NCBI GenBank assembly: GCA_029250605.1 | Contig: JAQXEZ010000014.1 | Coordinates: 62,001-126,000, forward strand | Origin: Candidatus Thalassarchaeaceae archaeon | GTDB taxonomy: Archaea; Thermoplasmatota; Poseidoniia; Poseidoniales; Thalassarchaeaceae | Length of the DNA: 64,000 nt | Reading direction: 5' to 3' | Shown: one piece after another, positions 24,648 to 34,252 of the stretch | Layout of the letters: each line of letters starts with the position of its first letter | How positions within the stretch are numbered: the stretch's first letter is position 1 | Notes under the pieces: model-generated | Database searches by the model: none | Told to the model about the DNA's origin: nothing | The model's input: only the letters and a program-made list of their open reading frames with translations | Translations under genes and position numbers: made by a program

Positions 24648-26453
24648 ATGGGTTTCGGAACAATAGAAGGAATGGGTGATGAGGAAAACCGGGCACTGAG
24701 GAGTTGGTACTGGTATGACTGGGCAAATCAGGCATTTGCCCTCACTGTCCTCACGGTACTGGTTCCGCAGTTACTATCCAGCATGTTCGAGTTGTCGACT
24801 GGAGGTGGAACCGAGGTAGGAAGCCTGAAGATAACTGGGGATACCTTCTACGCAATTATCCTAGGATCGGCTAGCCTGTTCGTGGCTATTGTCAGCCCCG
24901 TGCTTGGGGCAATAGCCGATCGGATGCCTATCAAGAAGAAGATACTCTGGGTTTACACCGTTATCGGCGTACTATTCACCGCAATGATGGGTGTAGCACC
25001 TCACCTAGAGGCTGGGTCTGCTTACAGATTCCTCGCATTCTGCCTAGTAATAGGAAACATAGGATTTGCTGGAGGGAATGTGATTTACTATGCATTCATG
25101 CCAAACCTTGCGGATAGTGGATCCATGGATCACGTTTCCAGTTGGGGGTATGCCTACGGCTTTGCTGGGGGGTCGCTAATCCTGATTGTCCACCTCTTGG
25201 TAGGACTCACTGGTTTCTTCGGAGTCAGTGATCCGTGGAGCCCATGGGTGTTGAGTTTCATCTTCGTTACTAGTGCGATGTGGTGGTTGGGCTTTGGGAT
25301 GCAATTGTTTAGGAATACGCCAGAGCCTGAGATTCCAAACCCGAAGGAGTACGATTCTGCTTTGGAAGCTGTTAGGGATGGGATTAGTGAAGTAAGGAAG
25401 ACCTTTGGGGAGATCCGAAAATTCAAGATTCTCGCCATTTACCTTGCATCATACCTGCTTTTCTTTGATGGAATCAACACCATAGGAGGGATGGCTTCGG
25501 CTTTTGGCGACTCTGTACTGCGACTGAATCCGACGATGAACTTCGTCCTATTGCTAATGGTGAATATTACAGCAGTTCCAATGACGGTAATAGGAGGCAA
25601 GTTGGCAAACAGGTTTGGAACGAAGAGAGTACTTGGTTGGTCTCTCGGGGTATACTCAGTAGTCGCGATACTAGCAGTTGGATTCGCCCCTCTGGAACTA
25701 GAGGACGACCACGAGCGTTATGACTTCCAGTACGATTTCAATGACGAGACTGGCGAATATGAACTTACAACCCTGTACGACAGAGGAGTTAAGGGGTGGG
25801 TTAGCAAGTCTGGAGATGGGGACCTGGATTTCAGGGACTCTTTCTTCGAGTATATGTTTGAAACCGTTCCTGACACGAGTGAGAGTGAAAGGTGGAGTGA
25901 CGACGATGTGGTTATTGACTCCATTTCTATGAGTCAAGCTACTTCTCTCCGCAGTGAGGTGGCCATGATGAGTGAGCACAGGTTCTCTTTCTCGTTCGAG
26001 GGAGGGGATCTGGATGGGAGTAGATATGTTGGTGAAGAACACCCGACAATCATCGAGGGAGAGCTTGCTGACTGGTGGCCAAACCTGTTGAGGGACAATG
26101 TTTGGGAACCTCTGAACTTTGGCGTCAGTCTTCAATGGATAATGCTAGGTATGATGGTCGGAATCGTCATGGGGACAGCGGGCGCCCAAGCCAGAAGCCT
26201 CTTTACGATGCTCACACCTTCCTCAAGATCCACTGAATTCTTCGGGTTCTTCGGGTTCATAGGCAAGGCGGCTGCGGTTTTCGGCCCCATCGTCTATGCA
26301 ATCAGTGCAGCAACAATGGGGAGCAGGATGGCAGTGGCTAGCGTAGTGGTCGTGATCCTAATCGGATGGTCACTATTCATCTTCATCGACGTTGAAGAGG
26401 GTATCAGAGTGGCTAGACAAGAGGACATCGAAGCCGGACTGATAGTTGAGTGA
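24648..26453 (+). CDS. MFS transporter of the UMF1/Atg22-like family with extracytoplasmic insert
   Basis: 601 residues. The start of the membrane domain has the family signature WYWYDWANQAFALTVLT, and about 12 helices follow, with the MFS loop motif around GAIADRMPIKKKI. An insert of about 145 acidic residues (roughly 347-490) sits between helices of the second half; it has beta-rich and Asp-rich sequence (GDGDLDFRDSFFEYMF) and no hydrophobic helix. UMF1 members are thought to export amino acids or small metabolites. GGAG lies before the ATG at 24648; an alternative ATG is at 24672. The hexapeptide protein follows 11 bases later, with a GAGGTGA ribosome-binding site. Confidence 0.85.
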   Translation: MGFGTIEGMGDEENRALRSWYWYDWANQAFALTVLTVLVPQLLSSMFELSTGGGTEVGSLKITGDTFYAIILGSASLFVAIVSPVLGAIADRMPIKKKILWVYTVIGVLFTAMMGVAPHLEAGSAYRFLAFCLVIGNIGFAGGNVIYYAFMPNLADSGSMDHVSSWGYAYGFAGGSLILIVHLLVGLTGFFGVSDPWSPWVLSFIFVTSAMWWLGFGMQLFRNTPEPEIPNPKEYDSALEAVRDGISEVRKTFGEIRKFKILAIYLASYLLFFDGINTIGGMASAFGDSVLRLNPTMNFVLLLMVNITAVPMTVIGGKLANRFGTKRVLGWSLGVYSVVAILAVGFAPLELEDDHERYDFQYDFNDETGEYELTTLYDRGVKGWVSKSGDGDLDFRDSFFEYMFETVPDTSESERWSDDDVVIDSISMSQATSLRSEVAMMSEHRFSFSFEGGDLDGSRYVGEEHPTIIEGELADWWPNLLRDNVWEPLNFGVSLQWIMLGMMVGIVMGTAGAQARSLFTMLTPSSRSTEFFGFFGFIGKAAAVFGPIVYAISAATMGSRMAVASVVVVILIGWSLFIFIDVEEGIRVARQEDIEAGLIVE

Positions 26454-26464
26454 GGTGAAGAAGG

Positions 26465-27169
26465 ATGAATTTTTCTTTGGTCCAACACTTACTTACGATT
26501 CCAGTGGCGATTTTCTCTGCAATTGTCTGGGGCATTGCTGCTGTTCCTTCTTACCTACTATTCATGGAAATCTCGGAATGGAGTAAGGCCCAGGATTTCT
26601 GGATTGAGGCTTTCGGGATTTGTGTGGGGCTGGGTATTGGATACTTGTTATGGGGATTGACATTGCTGCTAATCTGCGGCGTCCTTGGAGGACTGTTGCG
26701 ACCCCCTCTGAAAGAAGGCCGATACCCACTCAATAGTTGGGTCACGATTGCATGGGCTTGGTCGCTAGTTTTCCACAAGGTGGCACAGATGTTCATCAAG
26801 AATATAGTCCCATCACTACAGGTTAACATATACTACAAACTAATGGGCGCTAAGATTGGGAAGGGCGTCCAAATTCTCACAGATTCGCTGAATGACGCTC
26901 ATATGGTGACTCTTGGAGATGGAGTAGTAGTTGGTGGAAATGCGACAATAAATGGGCATCTGGTTGAGAGGGGGGAAATTGTTCTGGCTCCTGTTCATGT
27001 TGGGAACAACGCAGTGGTTGGAGGGGGGAGCACGGTTCAACCCGGGTGCACAATCGGTGAAGGAGCGGTCGTAGCATCTAGAGCCGTGGTGCCTAAATGG
27101 ACCAATATCCCCGATGGTGAAGCTTGGGGAGGAATACCAGCCAGATTCATCAAGAAGGTGGGAGAGTAG
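26465..27169 (+). CDS. Membrane-bound hexapeptide (left-handed beta-helix) acyltransferase-like protein
   Basis: 234 residues. The first 120 contain two or three membrane helices (PVAIFSAIVWGIAAVPSYLL; GLGIGYLLWGLTLLLICGVLGG). The second half is a left-handed beta-helix made of hexapeptide repeats: AKIGKGVQILTDS, VVVGGNATINGH, APVHVGNNAVVGGGSTVQ and CTIGEGAVVASRAVVPKWT, ending with GIPARFIKK. This resembles the C-terminal part of Pls/PosA-like and NRPS-linked membrane acyltransferases. A catalytic His is seen in NGHLVERG or DAHMVTLG. Substrate unknown. It is in an operon with the MFS transporter. Confidence 0.8.
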   Translation: MNFSLVQHLLTIPVAIFSAIVWGIAAVPSYLLFMEISEWSKAQDFWIEAFGICVGLGIGYLLWGLTLLLICGVLGGLLRPPLKEGRYPLNSWVTIAWAWSLVFHKVAQMFIKNIVPSLQVNIYYKLMGAKIGKGVQILTDSLNDAHMVTLGDGVVVGGNATINGHLVERGEIVLAPVHVGNNAVVGGGSTVQPGCTIGEGAVVASRAVVPKWTNIPDGEAWGGIPARFIKKVGE

Positions 27170-27171
27170 GG

Positions 27172-27795
27172 TTACTCGTTCTCAGTCTCGGGTTCATCTT
27201 CATCATCTGAGGACATTTCTTTTATTTCCTCTATGACAGCCTGCTTCTGGGCTTGGAACGATTCCTGCTTGGAGTGAATTTCCTTGGCTGTGGCAATGGC
27301 CCTGTCAATCATGTCGTGACGGATCTGGATTGCTTCGTTGAGGTCCTCGAAGAGTTGTAGGTGCTGAACATACCAATCGTCCCTCGCGGATAACTCTGAT
27401 TGTGCGGCTTGGTTTGACTCGTCTATCTCCTCGGCAACAGTGAGTACCTGGCCGAGTCTCGCCTTCTCTCTTTCCAGCAGCTCCTCGGTCTTGTCGAGTT
27501 TGCTCTCCAAGTATGGTATCTTCGTGTTTGCCTTGGCTAGATCGACTTCCATCTCGTCCTTCTGCCTACGTAGGTTTGAGAGGAGGTTGTTGATACCTTC
27601 CTTCTCGGTCTCCTTGTCGATGAGTTCTCGGTTTAGGGCCTCGACATGGGCCTTCATCTCGCTGATATCGGCCTCTTGTGCTTGGTATGCGACCAAGAGC
27701 TTGTCCAGAGCTTCCTTGTCCTTGGCAGCCTGCTGCTCCAGTTCTTGGATAGTCGGCTGGGAGTCTGCTCCGGCTGAGTCGTCTTGGCCCATCAT
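27172..27795 (-). CDS. Coiled-coil protein
   Basis: 207 residues, predicted by eye to be almost wholly coiled coil from residue 15 to 185 (heptad-like runs such as LESKLDKTEELLEREKARL), with an acidic tail DDEDEPETENE. There is no membrane segment or signal. Composition (Glu, Lys, Gln, Ala) resembles tethering or scaffold proteins; no family is recognised. Starts at ATG 27795 or the next codon. Convergent with the hexapeptide gene, two bases apart. Confidence 0.75.
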   Translation of the reverse strand: MMGQDDSAGADSQPTIQELEQQAAKDKEALDKLLVAYQAQEADISEMKAHVEALNRELIDKETEKEGINNLLSNLRRQKDEMEVDLAKANTKIPYLESKLDKTEELLEREKARLGQVLTVAEEIDESNQAAQSELSARDDWYVQHLQLFEDLNEAIQIRHDMIDRAIATAKEIHSKQESFQAQKQAVIEEIKEMSSDDEDEPETENE

Positions 27796-27861
27796 CTTCC
27801 ATGGTGCGCAGGTAACCCCGATATAACCCCGGCGGCACTTAGGCCGGGGAGAAACGGCTAA

Positions 27862-29280
27862 TCATGGGTTTCCGCAAATAGCTGAGATTGTGGCTGAAAG
27901 GGCTACCGTCAGCCTCTTCGAAGAGGGGATGTGTAATTTCTCATCTGGACCATGCGCGTTGTTTCCAGGACCAGAAGAACCGGTGCAGAGAAACATTGCT
28001 TCAGGGTATTTGCCCTGCATCATAGCCATGAATGGAATTGTGCCACCAGTCCAGGTGGCCAAGGGAGGGAGGCCTGTTAGCTCCATTGATGCGTCATGGA
28101 TTGCATCCGAAACGCTGCCAGCGAGAGGAGGGGCGTGGAATCCATCTGCACACGAGTCTGGGGTGAAGGTGACCTCGGCACCGTATGGTGGGTCTTCCTC
28201 GAGAGCCTTCTTGGCGCAGGCTATCGCAATATCTGAATCGACGCCTGGTGGGATTCTGAAGCTTAGTTTTAGATCGGTGTTTGTTCGGAGTACGTTTCCT
28301 GCGACTTGTACCGATGGCATCCCATCCGCCCCGATGATCGAGAGTGTTGGTTCCCAGTTCATTGCTATTATCATGTCCTCGGTTGTATCCGAAGCCTGCC
28401 TGAGCGAGTCCACGGTGGGGAACTGCTCCCAGATGCTATTGCCGACTATTTCTCTAAGTGCAACGGCCTTTTCCCTGATCTCTTCGGGGATTTCGACATG
28501 CATCTCGGGTATCAGAACTCGTCCGGTGGCCGAGTCTTCCACGCGGTCCAGGAGGATTCTCAGAATCCTGAATGACGAGGGGATCGAGCCTCCTGAGTTC
28601 CCAGAATGGATGCCCTCGTGTGATACCTTCACAGAAAGAGTTCCAGAAACCAGTCCCCGTAGGGCTTCGGTCATCCAGACGTGATCGTAATCCGGGCCAC
28701 CGCTATCCATGACGACGACCATGCCGGGGTCTCCCAACTGATCCGTCAGTTCCTCTAGGTATGGCGGGAGGTCGAATGAGCCGGATTCCTCGCATGTCTC
28801 GATGATCAACGTGCAACGTGGGTGTGGCACCCCGGCCTCTTGCAGGAGCCGGATGGAGGTGGCGCACAGGTACCCCCCGTAACCATCGTCAACGGAGCCG
28901 CGGCCATAGAGCCAAGTATCCCTCCTTACGGCCCTCAGGGGGTGGAGCCCCTCTGACCACAGCTCAGGCTTCGACGGCTGCTTGTCGAGATGGGAGTAGA
29001 AGATCACCTCGCCGGGTCCGGTTCCCTCGATAGTTACCAGGAGCACGGGTGATAGGTCGTCGATCCTATGCGTCTCGTATGACATCCCGGAGATTCCCTG
29101 CTCGTCGAGCCATTTGCAGAATAGCTCGATGGTTGCGTCCAACTCGCCTAGGTTGGCCCAATCAGGCTCGAACAGCGGGGAGAGGGCCTTTATCTCGATA
29201 AAATCAGATAGGCTTGGAAGAATCGATTGCTCCCATATCTCATCACTTCTATCCATCAAATCCCCCAGGTCCAGCGCCAT
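27862..29280 (-). CDS. M20-family metallopeptidase (carnosinase-like dipeptidase)
   Basis: 472 residues. The dizinc site is visible as VIFYSHLDKQP (HxD), GRGSVDDGYGGYL (bridging Asp), ETCEESGS (Glu pair, catalytic and metal) and DSGGPDYDHVW (Asp). A dimerisation/lid domain is inserted (about residues 215-375), and the C-terminal metal His lies in NNAHGPDEKLHI. This is the CNDP/PepV-like group that cleaves dipeptides or removes N-acyl groups. No signal peptide, so cytoplasmic. It could use peptides taken in by amino-acid or peptide importers elsewhere. Confidence 0.9.
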   Translation of the reverse strand: MALDLGDLMDRSDEIWEQSILPSLSDFIEIKALSPLFEPDWANLGELDATIELFCKWLDEQGISGMSYETHRIDDLSPVLLVTIEGTGPGEVIFYSHLDKQPSKPELWSEGLHPLRAVRRDTWLYGRGSVDDGYGGYLCATSIRLLQEAGVPHPRCTLIIETCEESGSFDLPPYLEELTDQLGDPGMVVVMDSGGPDYDHVWMTEALRGLVSGTLSVKVSHEGIHSGNSGGSIPSSFRILRILLDRVEDSATGRVLIPEMHVEIPEEIREKAVALREIVGNSIWEQFPTVDSLRQASDTTEDMIIAMNWEPTLSIIGADGMPSVQVAGNVLRTNTDLKLSFRIPPGVDSDIAIACAKKALEEDPPYGAEVTFTPDSCADGFHAPPLAGSVSDAIHDASMELTGLPPLATWTGGTIPFMAMMQGKYPEAMFLCTGSSGPGNNAHGPDEKLHIPSSKRLTVALSATISAICGNP

Positions 29281-29314
29281 GACCCCTACCCGGGGTGTTC
29301 ACTCATGGACTCTT

Positions 29315-32300
29315 CTACTGAGGCATATCAGACGATGAGCAAATCTTGCACTTCTGATTGGGCGCTCTCTGGAATTTCTCGATCTCGGAGATGGGGAAAT
29401 CCGACGCGAGGGACATTCGTGCGGTTCTTGATAGGGTCTCAATCAAGTCAGACTTCGCCTCTTCGAGTAGCGCTTGTGGGTATTCGACCAGTCTTCCAGT
29501 GACTCCGACCAGGATGGCTGGAGGCAGGACCTGCCTGCTTGGGAGGCCCTCGCTTGACCTATCGGATTCGGATTCCTCCAAGGCTTGGTGGTACAGTGCC
29601 ATTTGCAACCTGTGCTTGCGTAGGAGCTCCTCCTCCCCCTCACAGGTGGGCCCTGTTGTTTCATCCCCCAGAGCCTCCAATAACCCGCTTTGAGACTCGT
29701 CCAGGAGGCAGTGGGCGTCGGTCGTCTTTAGGTCGATGGCTCGGATTGTCGGCTTTCCGTTCACATTTCTCGTGCAGAGGACAAGGTCAATCACCCCGCT
29801 CATTTCTATGGTGGTGGAGTCGATTGTCACGAGGTCCTCTACTCCGTCTGGTGACCACTTGCCTCTCCTGACGGCTTCGAAGGAAACGGGCATGGAGAGG
29901 TGGAATGGCATCTCGGTCCTGAGGCCCTCCACGCGCATTCCGTCAAACTCGGTTCCGCGTATCATCTCGCCCAGCCTCCCGTCCGAAACTCTCTGGGCCA
30001 TTATCGTGGTGGCCTCTGATACCTTAGCGGCATCTGCATCGGCTGGTAGGAGCTCGGAGAAAACGGTACTGTGGATGTCTTCGTCGGTGATCCTGTCCTC
30101 TGTCTTGGTAGTCCAGGATGACGGTAGCGCGGTGCTGGGGCCGTCTTCCCCGGGGCCCGGGTTCCCGATGCCGATCTCGATGATCCTGTGGAAAACGTTC
30201 CCGAATGTCGCGGGGTCCACGGAGAGTACGGGCTTCGTCGTTCCGGCCGCTCCACTTCTGGCAAACATCGAATCTGGTTCTACGCCTGCCCTTACCTCGA
30301 GCCAATGGCATCTGGGGCATTCGAAGTATCCGGGGAGTTTGCTTGGTTTCACACGGACTCTGGTCGAGGATTCGGTTCGTGGGGAGGGGTGTGTTGGTGG
30401 ATCTGTTGTTTGGTTTCCACGGGAGGCTAGGTCGATTGACTCGACTCTCTGGATTGGGGTCATGATCGCATTGCCGTCTTCGTTTGTCTCCGGGAAGCAG
30501 TCGGGATGGTGGAGCATGGTAATGCCCATCTTGCCAGTTCCACCGAGGAATGCATCCTCAAGCAGACTCCCTGGGTCGACGGTGCTGCTTCCCCCGTTTG
30601 CCAGAACCGGTTCCGAGCCGACTTCCGATGGGTCTAGCCAGGGCGACTCTGGTTCCTCTCTCCTCCATGATCCCATTCTCAATGATTCGAGCCACATTTG
30701 CCCCAATTGGGGAGCGTTTTTGTCATAGGTCCACGGGAGCACGATGCCCTCGTCTTCCAGCCACTGGGTCCCCCTCGGGGAGCCTGCGATGATTATCTTC
30801 TCTTCTGCCCTGGTTGCGGCGACGTAGAGGAGCCTCCTTGCTTCGGCATTCTTCCTAGCCCTATGGAGGAGGGAGACGTGCTCCCATATCGCTGATCTAG
30901 GCGTTTTTCCTTCTGCGGGCCATGGGTTGGGATGTCCTGCGAACATCTCAGGGCTGACGATGAGTCTGCTGTTCTGTTCGTTCCTCATGTTAGTCTGCCT
31001 GGAGGAGAACAGGTCGGCTAGGATGACGACCTTGGCCTCGAGTCCCTTTGAGCTGTGGATCGTCATTACTTTGACTGCATTCGTTGGGGGGGTGGTGGAT
31101 GCCTCGATGGCCTGTGAGCTGCTCTCCCTGAGGTCGCGAAGCCTGTCGGAGAGGACTATCGGGTCGCCACCGACCTCTGCGGTCAGCGTCCTGATCAGGT
31201 CGACGAACTGTTCCGCGTCCTGCCTTGAGACTTTATCAGGGAATGCGACGAGCAGGTCTGAGCGGTCAATGGTGTCCTCAAGGAGCTCTACGAGGCTAGA
31301 AGAGCTGAGTTCGCGCCATCGCGATACCAATGACCGCTGTCTGTCATTGGAGCAGTTCGATTGCAGCCTGGAGAGCAAGTCCTCCCCCTTCTCCGAATTG
31401 GAGAGGAAGTCGTGCAGTTGGGTGTCGGTCATCCCGAATAGTGGCGAACGGGCCACCCATGCTGCGTTGTGCCTGGATCCCGGCCTGGCCACTAGTTGGA
31501 CTAGCCCCTCCAATGCAGCGGCCGCTGGGCGTTCCAGCAATCCGCCTTCGCGGTCGACCTGTGTCGGGACTCCGAGATCATGCAGATGCCTGATGATGAC
31601 GTCCCTTAGATTGACTCTGTTTGGCAGGAGTATTGTGATTTCTTCGGGCCTTACTGCGTCTTCTGGTTGGACTGAATTCCATGAGTTGTCGGCGGATCTT
31701 ACCCTTACCGGGCTCCCTTCGATGAGGCTCCTCACTCTAAGTGCGATGAGCATAGCTTGCCTCTCCAACCGATCCAGCGACCCCGGTCCGAAGGGATCTA
31801 GATGGACCCGCAGATCTGTGGCGGGATCAGTGGATCCATCTGAGTCGGGTGGGCATATCCACTCTATCGAGCCTGGGTTCTGCCTCTTCTCCGGGAATGA
31901 GTGGAGAGTCTGGGACGAGGCATAGAATTCCCCTCTGGAGACTAGCCTGTGCCTATCCGAGAAGACGTCCTCCCACCATTCGTTCATCACGTCCAGAAGA
32001 CCTCCTTCGGAGCGATAGTTCACCTGCAGTGGGATCATGCCCTGCTTGCGTGCCCTGACCTCCTCCCCTGACGGGACTGGTAGATCCCAGTCGGTAGAGT
32101 CGAATGGGATCCACGCGGATAGGTCCCTGCCTCCCCTGTGCATGTACTCAGATGCGGTCGCAATGTTCGATTTGTGGTCGTTCCTCGGGTCCCTGCTATG
32201 GGACTCTTTCCTGAGGGTCGGTTTTCTGGTAAGCTCCGGTACGCTGGAGAACTCATGCACGTTGATTGACCTTAGTGACTTGGCGAAATCCAGGAATCCG

Positions 32301-34252
32301 GTAACCTCTGCCTGTCTGAAGGCATAGATGCTCTGCTTTACGTCTCCAACGTAACACACGGTGGGCTCCCAAGGAGTGTCTGGCTTGGGAGGATCGCCTT
32401 CTCTGGTCTCCCTTGGCCCCCAGAGCCTGGATAGCAGCCTCCATTGGAGTGGGGAGTTGTCCTGCGCCTCGTCGATGATGAAGGCCCGGTACCTCCTTCT
32501 GATTTCTTCGAGGAGTTGCCTCCGGCTCTCAAGATCTGTTCGGGTGGCTCCCAATTTGGATGACCATGCGCCGGCCGATTCTGGATCTAGCTCAAGTTTG
32601 GATAGTGCATCCAGTGCCCTGGAGATGTGATCATCCCTCCATGGGCTGTCTGGGCTGATTGAGTCTAGTTCCCCTTGGACCGAGGGATGGTAGAACGTCC
32701 TGCAGACCTCTGGGCAATTTGCCAGCAGCAGGTCCCCTGCAAGTCTCTGAATGTCGTCGAAGTCATGGACCTCATCGCGCTGCTTCAGATTCTTCATCAC
32801 CCCCTGGAATCCCAGGTGGAGGAGATGCAGGTCCCGTAGGTTCTGTATCTCTGCGTCCAATGAAAAGTGACGGTTCTTCTTCGGATTTTCCAGCCGCTCG
32901 GGGATTTCCAGCGGGAGGGCCTGGGATGGTCTTTCCCAGTCATGGGGTACCTCTGGAGGGGTTGACTCGTCGAGGATGATTGCGGTTCTCACGAAGTGAA
33001 GCATCATGCTTCCCAAATCATCTGACCAGATTCGCTGCAGCTCCGAAATTTTCGACTTCATAGTGGATGTGTAGGTGTTTTTCTGGGTCTTGTCCTTTAT
33101 CTCCGCATAACTCCTAACTCCCGCTGGCCAGGAGTCGGATGGGAACTTCATTCTCGGGAAGAGTTTCATCTCCTTCCCCATTAGTGTCGATGGGCTGACG
33201 ATGCAAGTCAGAACGTGCCCCATCCAGCACAGCTTGTCCCATTCCCCTGGAGGGGGACCGTTCCGGTCTAGTTCGTCCAGTGATGCCATCCGAGTCTCGG
33301 AGGACCAACCGGCAGCCGAGGGTGACTGGAGTGATTCCTTGATTATCTCGCAGATGTCTGACACAATCGAGTGAAGTCTCTGAGACTGGTTGGAAATCTC
33401 CTCTTTGTCCACAGAGGACATGATCGTCGATAGTAGCTTGTTTGAATCGAAGGAACCCGTTTCGTCCATAATCTTGCGAGAGGATTCCTCGACGAAGACG
33501 GCTTTTCCCACTAGCGTTCTTAGGACTCTGGCTGCTGATGTCCTTCCGGAGTAGTGACGAGCGACCCGGTCCCTGGCTGAGAGCACCTCCGAAGCGATGT
33601 GGGCCGGTATTCCGGCATCCACCGCCTCTCCGATTCGATTCCTCTCGCTAGCGAGTCTCCAGATTGTCCTGAGTGCGGTCTCGACCAGTATCGCCCTTGA
33701 TGCATCCGACACGTTCTCCCGGCTCAGTGCGTCTCCGAGCTTTCCGCGGTATGGAGAAACCAACTGGGATAGAAAGGAGTCTATCGTTCCGATCGGTGCG
33801 TCTTCCAGGAGGGTGAGTAACTGCTCGACGAATCCTTGGCTCTTGACCCTCGGATCGAACCTGTGATTTCCGTCATCTCCCAACGGGCCTGGCCTGATCC
33901 TAGAGATTGCGCTGCGGAGGCGATCTTTCATCTCGTCTGCGGCCCTGTTTGTGAAGGTGAGGAGGACGACCTCGCCTGGGAGCAAGCCGTCCCATTCTTC
34001 GAGGTTGATTCTCTCCGATGCGGGTGCTGTGACCATCCCCCCTCCTGTGCTGGAAGGCCTGGCTGGCTTGGGAAGGAGTCTGGTTGCCCGTTGATCCGTA
34101 GCGAGGTAGTGCTCTATGACGCGGTCAACTATTGTGCTCGTCTTGCCGGTGCCGGCACCCGCGTCGATGACGATGTGCGAATCGAGGTTGAGGGCCAGGC
34201 GCTGGGCCGTGTTCAGCCGGATCAGAATGATCCCTCCATCCTGACGTTGCAT
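29315..34252 (-). CDS. AddA-like UvrD/RecB-type helicase-nuclease
   Basis: 1645 residues, larger than bacterial AddA (about 1230). The SF1A helicase motifs are present: Walker A AGAGTGKTS at 31-39, VVLLTFTNRAADEM (Ia), FIIDEAQDNSPLQW near 590 (II), YVGDVKQSIYAFRQAEV (III), LQVNYRSEGGL (IV), VMTIHSSKGLEAKVVI (V) and LLYVAATRAEEKIII (VI). The C-terminal PD-(D/E)XK nuclease has FHRIIEIGI, RAIDLKTTDA near 1504 and QMALYHQAL. Cys pairs flank it: ECPRCHW near 1310 and QKCKICSS near 1634, in the place of the AddAB Fe-S staple. It overlaps the addB-like gene by 31 bases. It should resect double-strand breaks for recombination. Confidence 0.87.
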   Translation of the reverse strand: MQRQDGGIILIRLNTAQRLALNLDSHIVIDAGAGTGKTSTIVDRVIEHYLATDQRATRLLPKPARPSSTGGGMVTAPASERINLEEWDGLLPGEVVLLTFTNRAADEMKDRLRSAISRIRPGPLGDDGNHRFDPRVKSQGFVEQLLTLLEDAPIGTIDSFLSQLVSPYRGKLGDALSRENVSDASRAILVETALRTIWRLASERNRIGEAVDAGIPAHIASEVLSARDRVARHYSGRTSAARVLRTLVGKAVFVEESSRKIMDETGSFDSNKLLSTIMSSVDKEEISNQSQRLHSIVSDICEIIKESLQSPSAAGWSSETRMASLDELDRNGPPPGEWDKLCWMGHVLTCIVSPSTLMGKEMKLFPRMKFPSDSWPAGVRSYAEIKDKTQKNTYTSTMKSKISELQRIWSDDLGSMMLHFVRTAIILDESTPPEVPHDWERPSQALPLEIPERLENPKKNRHFSLDAEIQNLRDLHLLHLGFQGVMKNLKQRDEVHDFDDIQRLAGDLLLANCPEVCRTFYHPSVQGELDSISPDSPWRDDHISRALDALSKLELDPESAGAWSSKLGATRTDLESRRQLLEEIRRRYRAFIIDEAQDNSPLQWRLLSRLWGPRETREGDPPKPDTPWEPTVCYVGDVKQSIYAFRQAEVTGFLDFAKSLRSINVHEFSSVPELTRKPTLRKESHSRDPRNDHKSNIATASEYMHRGGRDLSAWIPFDSTDWDLPVPSGEEVRARKQGMIPLQVNYRSEGGLLDVMNEWWEDVFSDRHRLVSRGEFYASSQTLHSFPEKRQNPGSIEWICPPDSDGSTDPATDLRVHLDPFGPGSLDRLERQAMLIALRVRSLIEGSPVRVRSADNSWNSVQPEDAVRPEEITILLPNRVNLRDVIIRHLHDLGVPTQVDREGGLLERPAAAALEGLVQLVARPGSRHNAAWVARSPLFGMTDTQLHDFLSNSEKGEDLLSRLQSNCSNDRQRSLVSRWRELSSSSLVELLEDTIDRSDLLVAFPDKVSRQDAEQFVDLIRTLTAEVGGDPIVLSDRLRDLRESSSQAIEASTTPPTNAVKVMTIHSSKGLEAKVVILADLFSSRQTNMRNEQNSRLIVSPEMFAGHPNPWPAEGKTPRSAIWEHVSLLHRARKNAEARRLLYVAATRAEEKIIIAGSPRGTQWLEDEGIVLPWTYDKNAPQLGQMWLESLRMGSWRREEPESPWLDPSEVGSEPVLANGGSSTVDPGSLLEDAFLGGTGKMGITMLHHPDCFPETNEDGNAIMTPIQRVESIDLASRGNQTTDPPTHPSPRTESSTRVRVKPSKLPGYFECPRCHWLEVRAGVEPDSMFARSGAAGTTKPVLSVDPATFGNVFHRIIEIGIGNPGPGEDGPSTALPSSWTTKTEDRITDEDIHSTVFSELLPADADAAKVSEATTIMAQRVSDGRLGEMIRGTEFDGMRVEGLRTEMPFHLSMPVSFEAVRRGKWSPDGVEDLVTIDSTTIEMSGVIDLVLCTRNVNGKPTIRAIDLKTTDAHCLLDESQSGLLEALGDETTGPTCEGEEELLRKHRLQMALYHQALEESESDRSSEGLPSRQVLPPAILVGVTGRLVEYPQALLEEAKSDLIETLSRTARMSLASDFPISEIEKFQRAPNQKCKICSSSDMPQ

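Noticed and set aside
30927-31925. 332-residue plus-strand frame antisense to the AddA-like gene
   Set aside because: Cys/Ser/Leu-rich shadow; helicase motifs IV-VI lie on the minus strand over the same bases.
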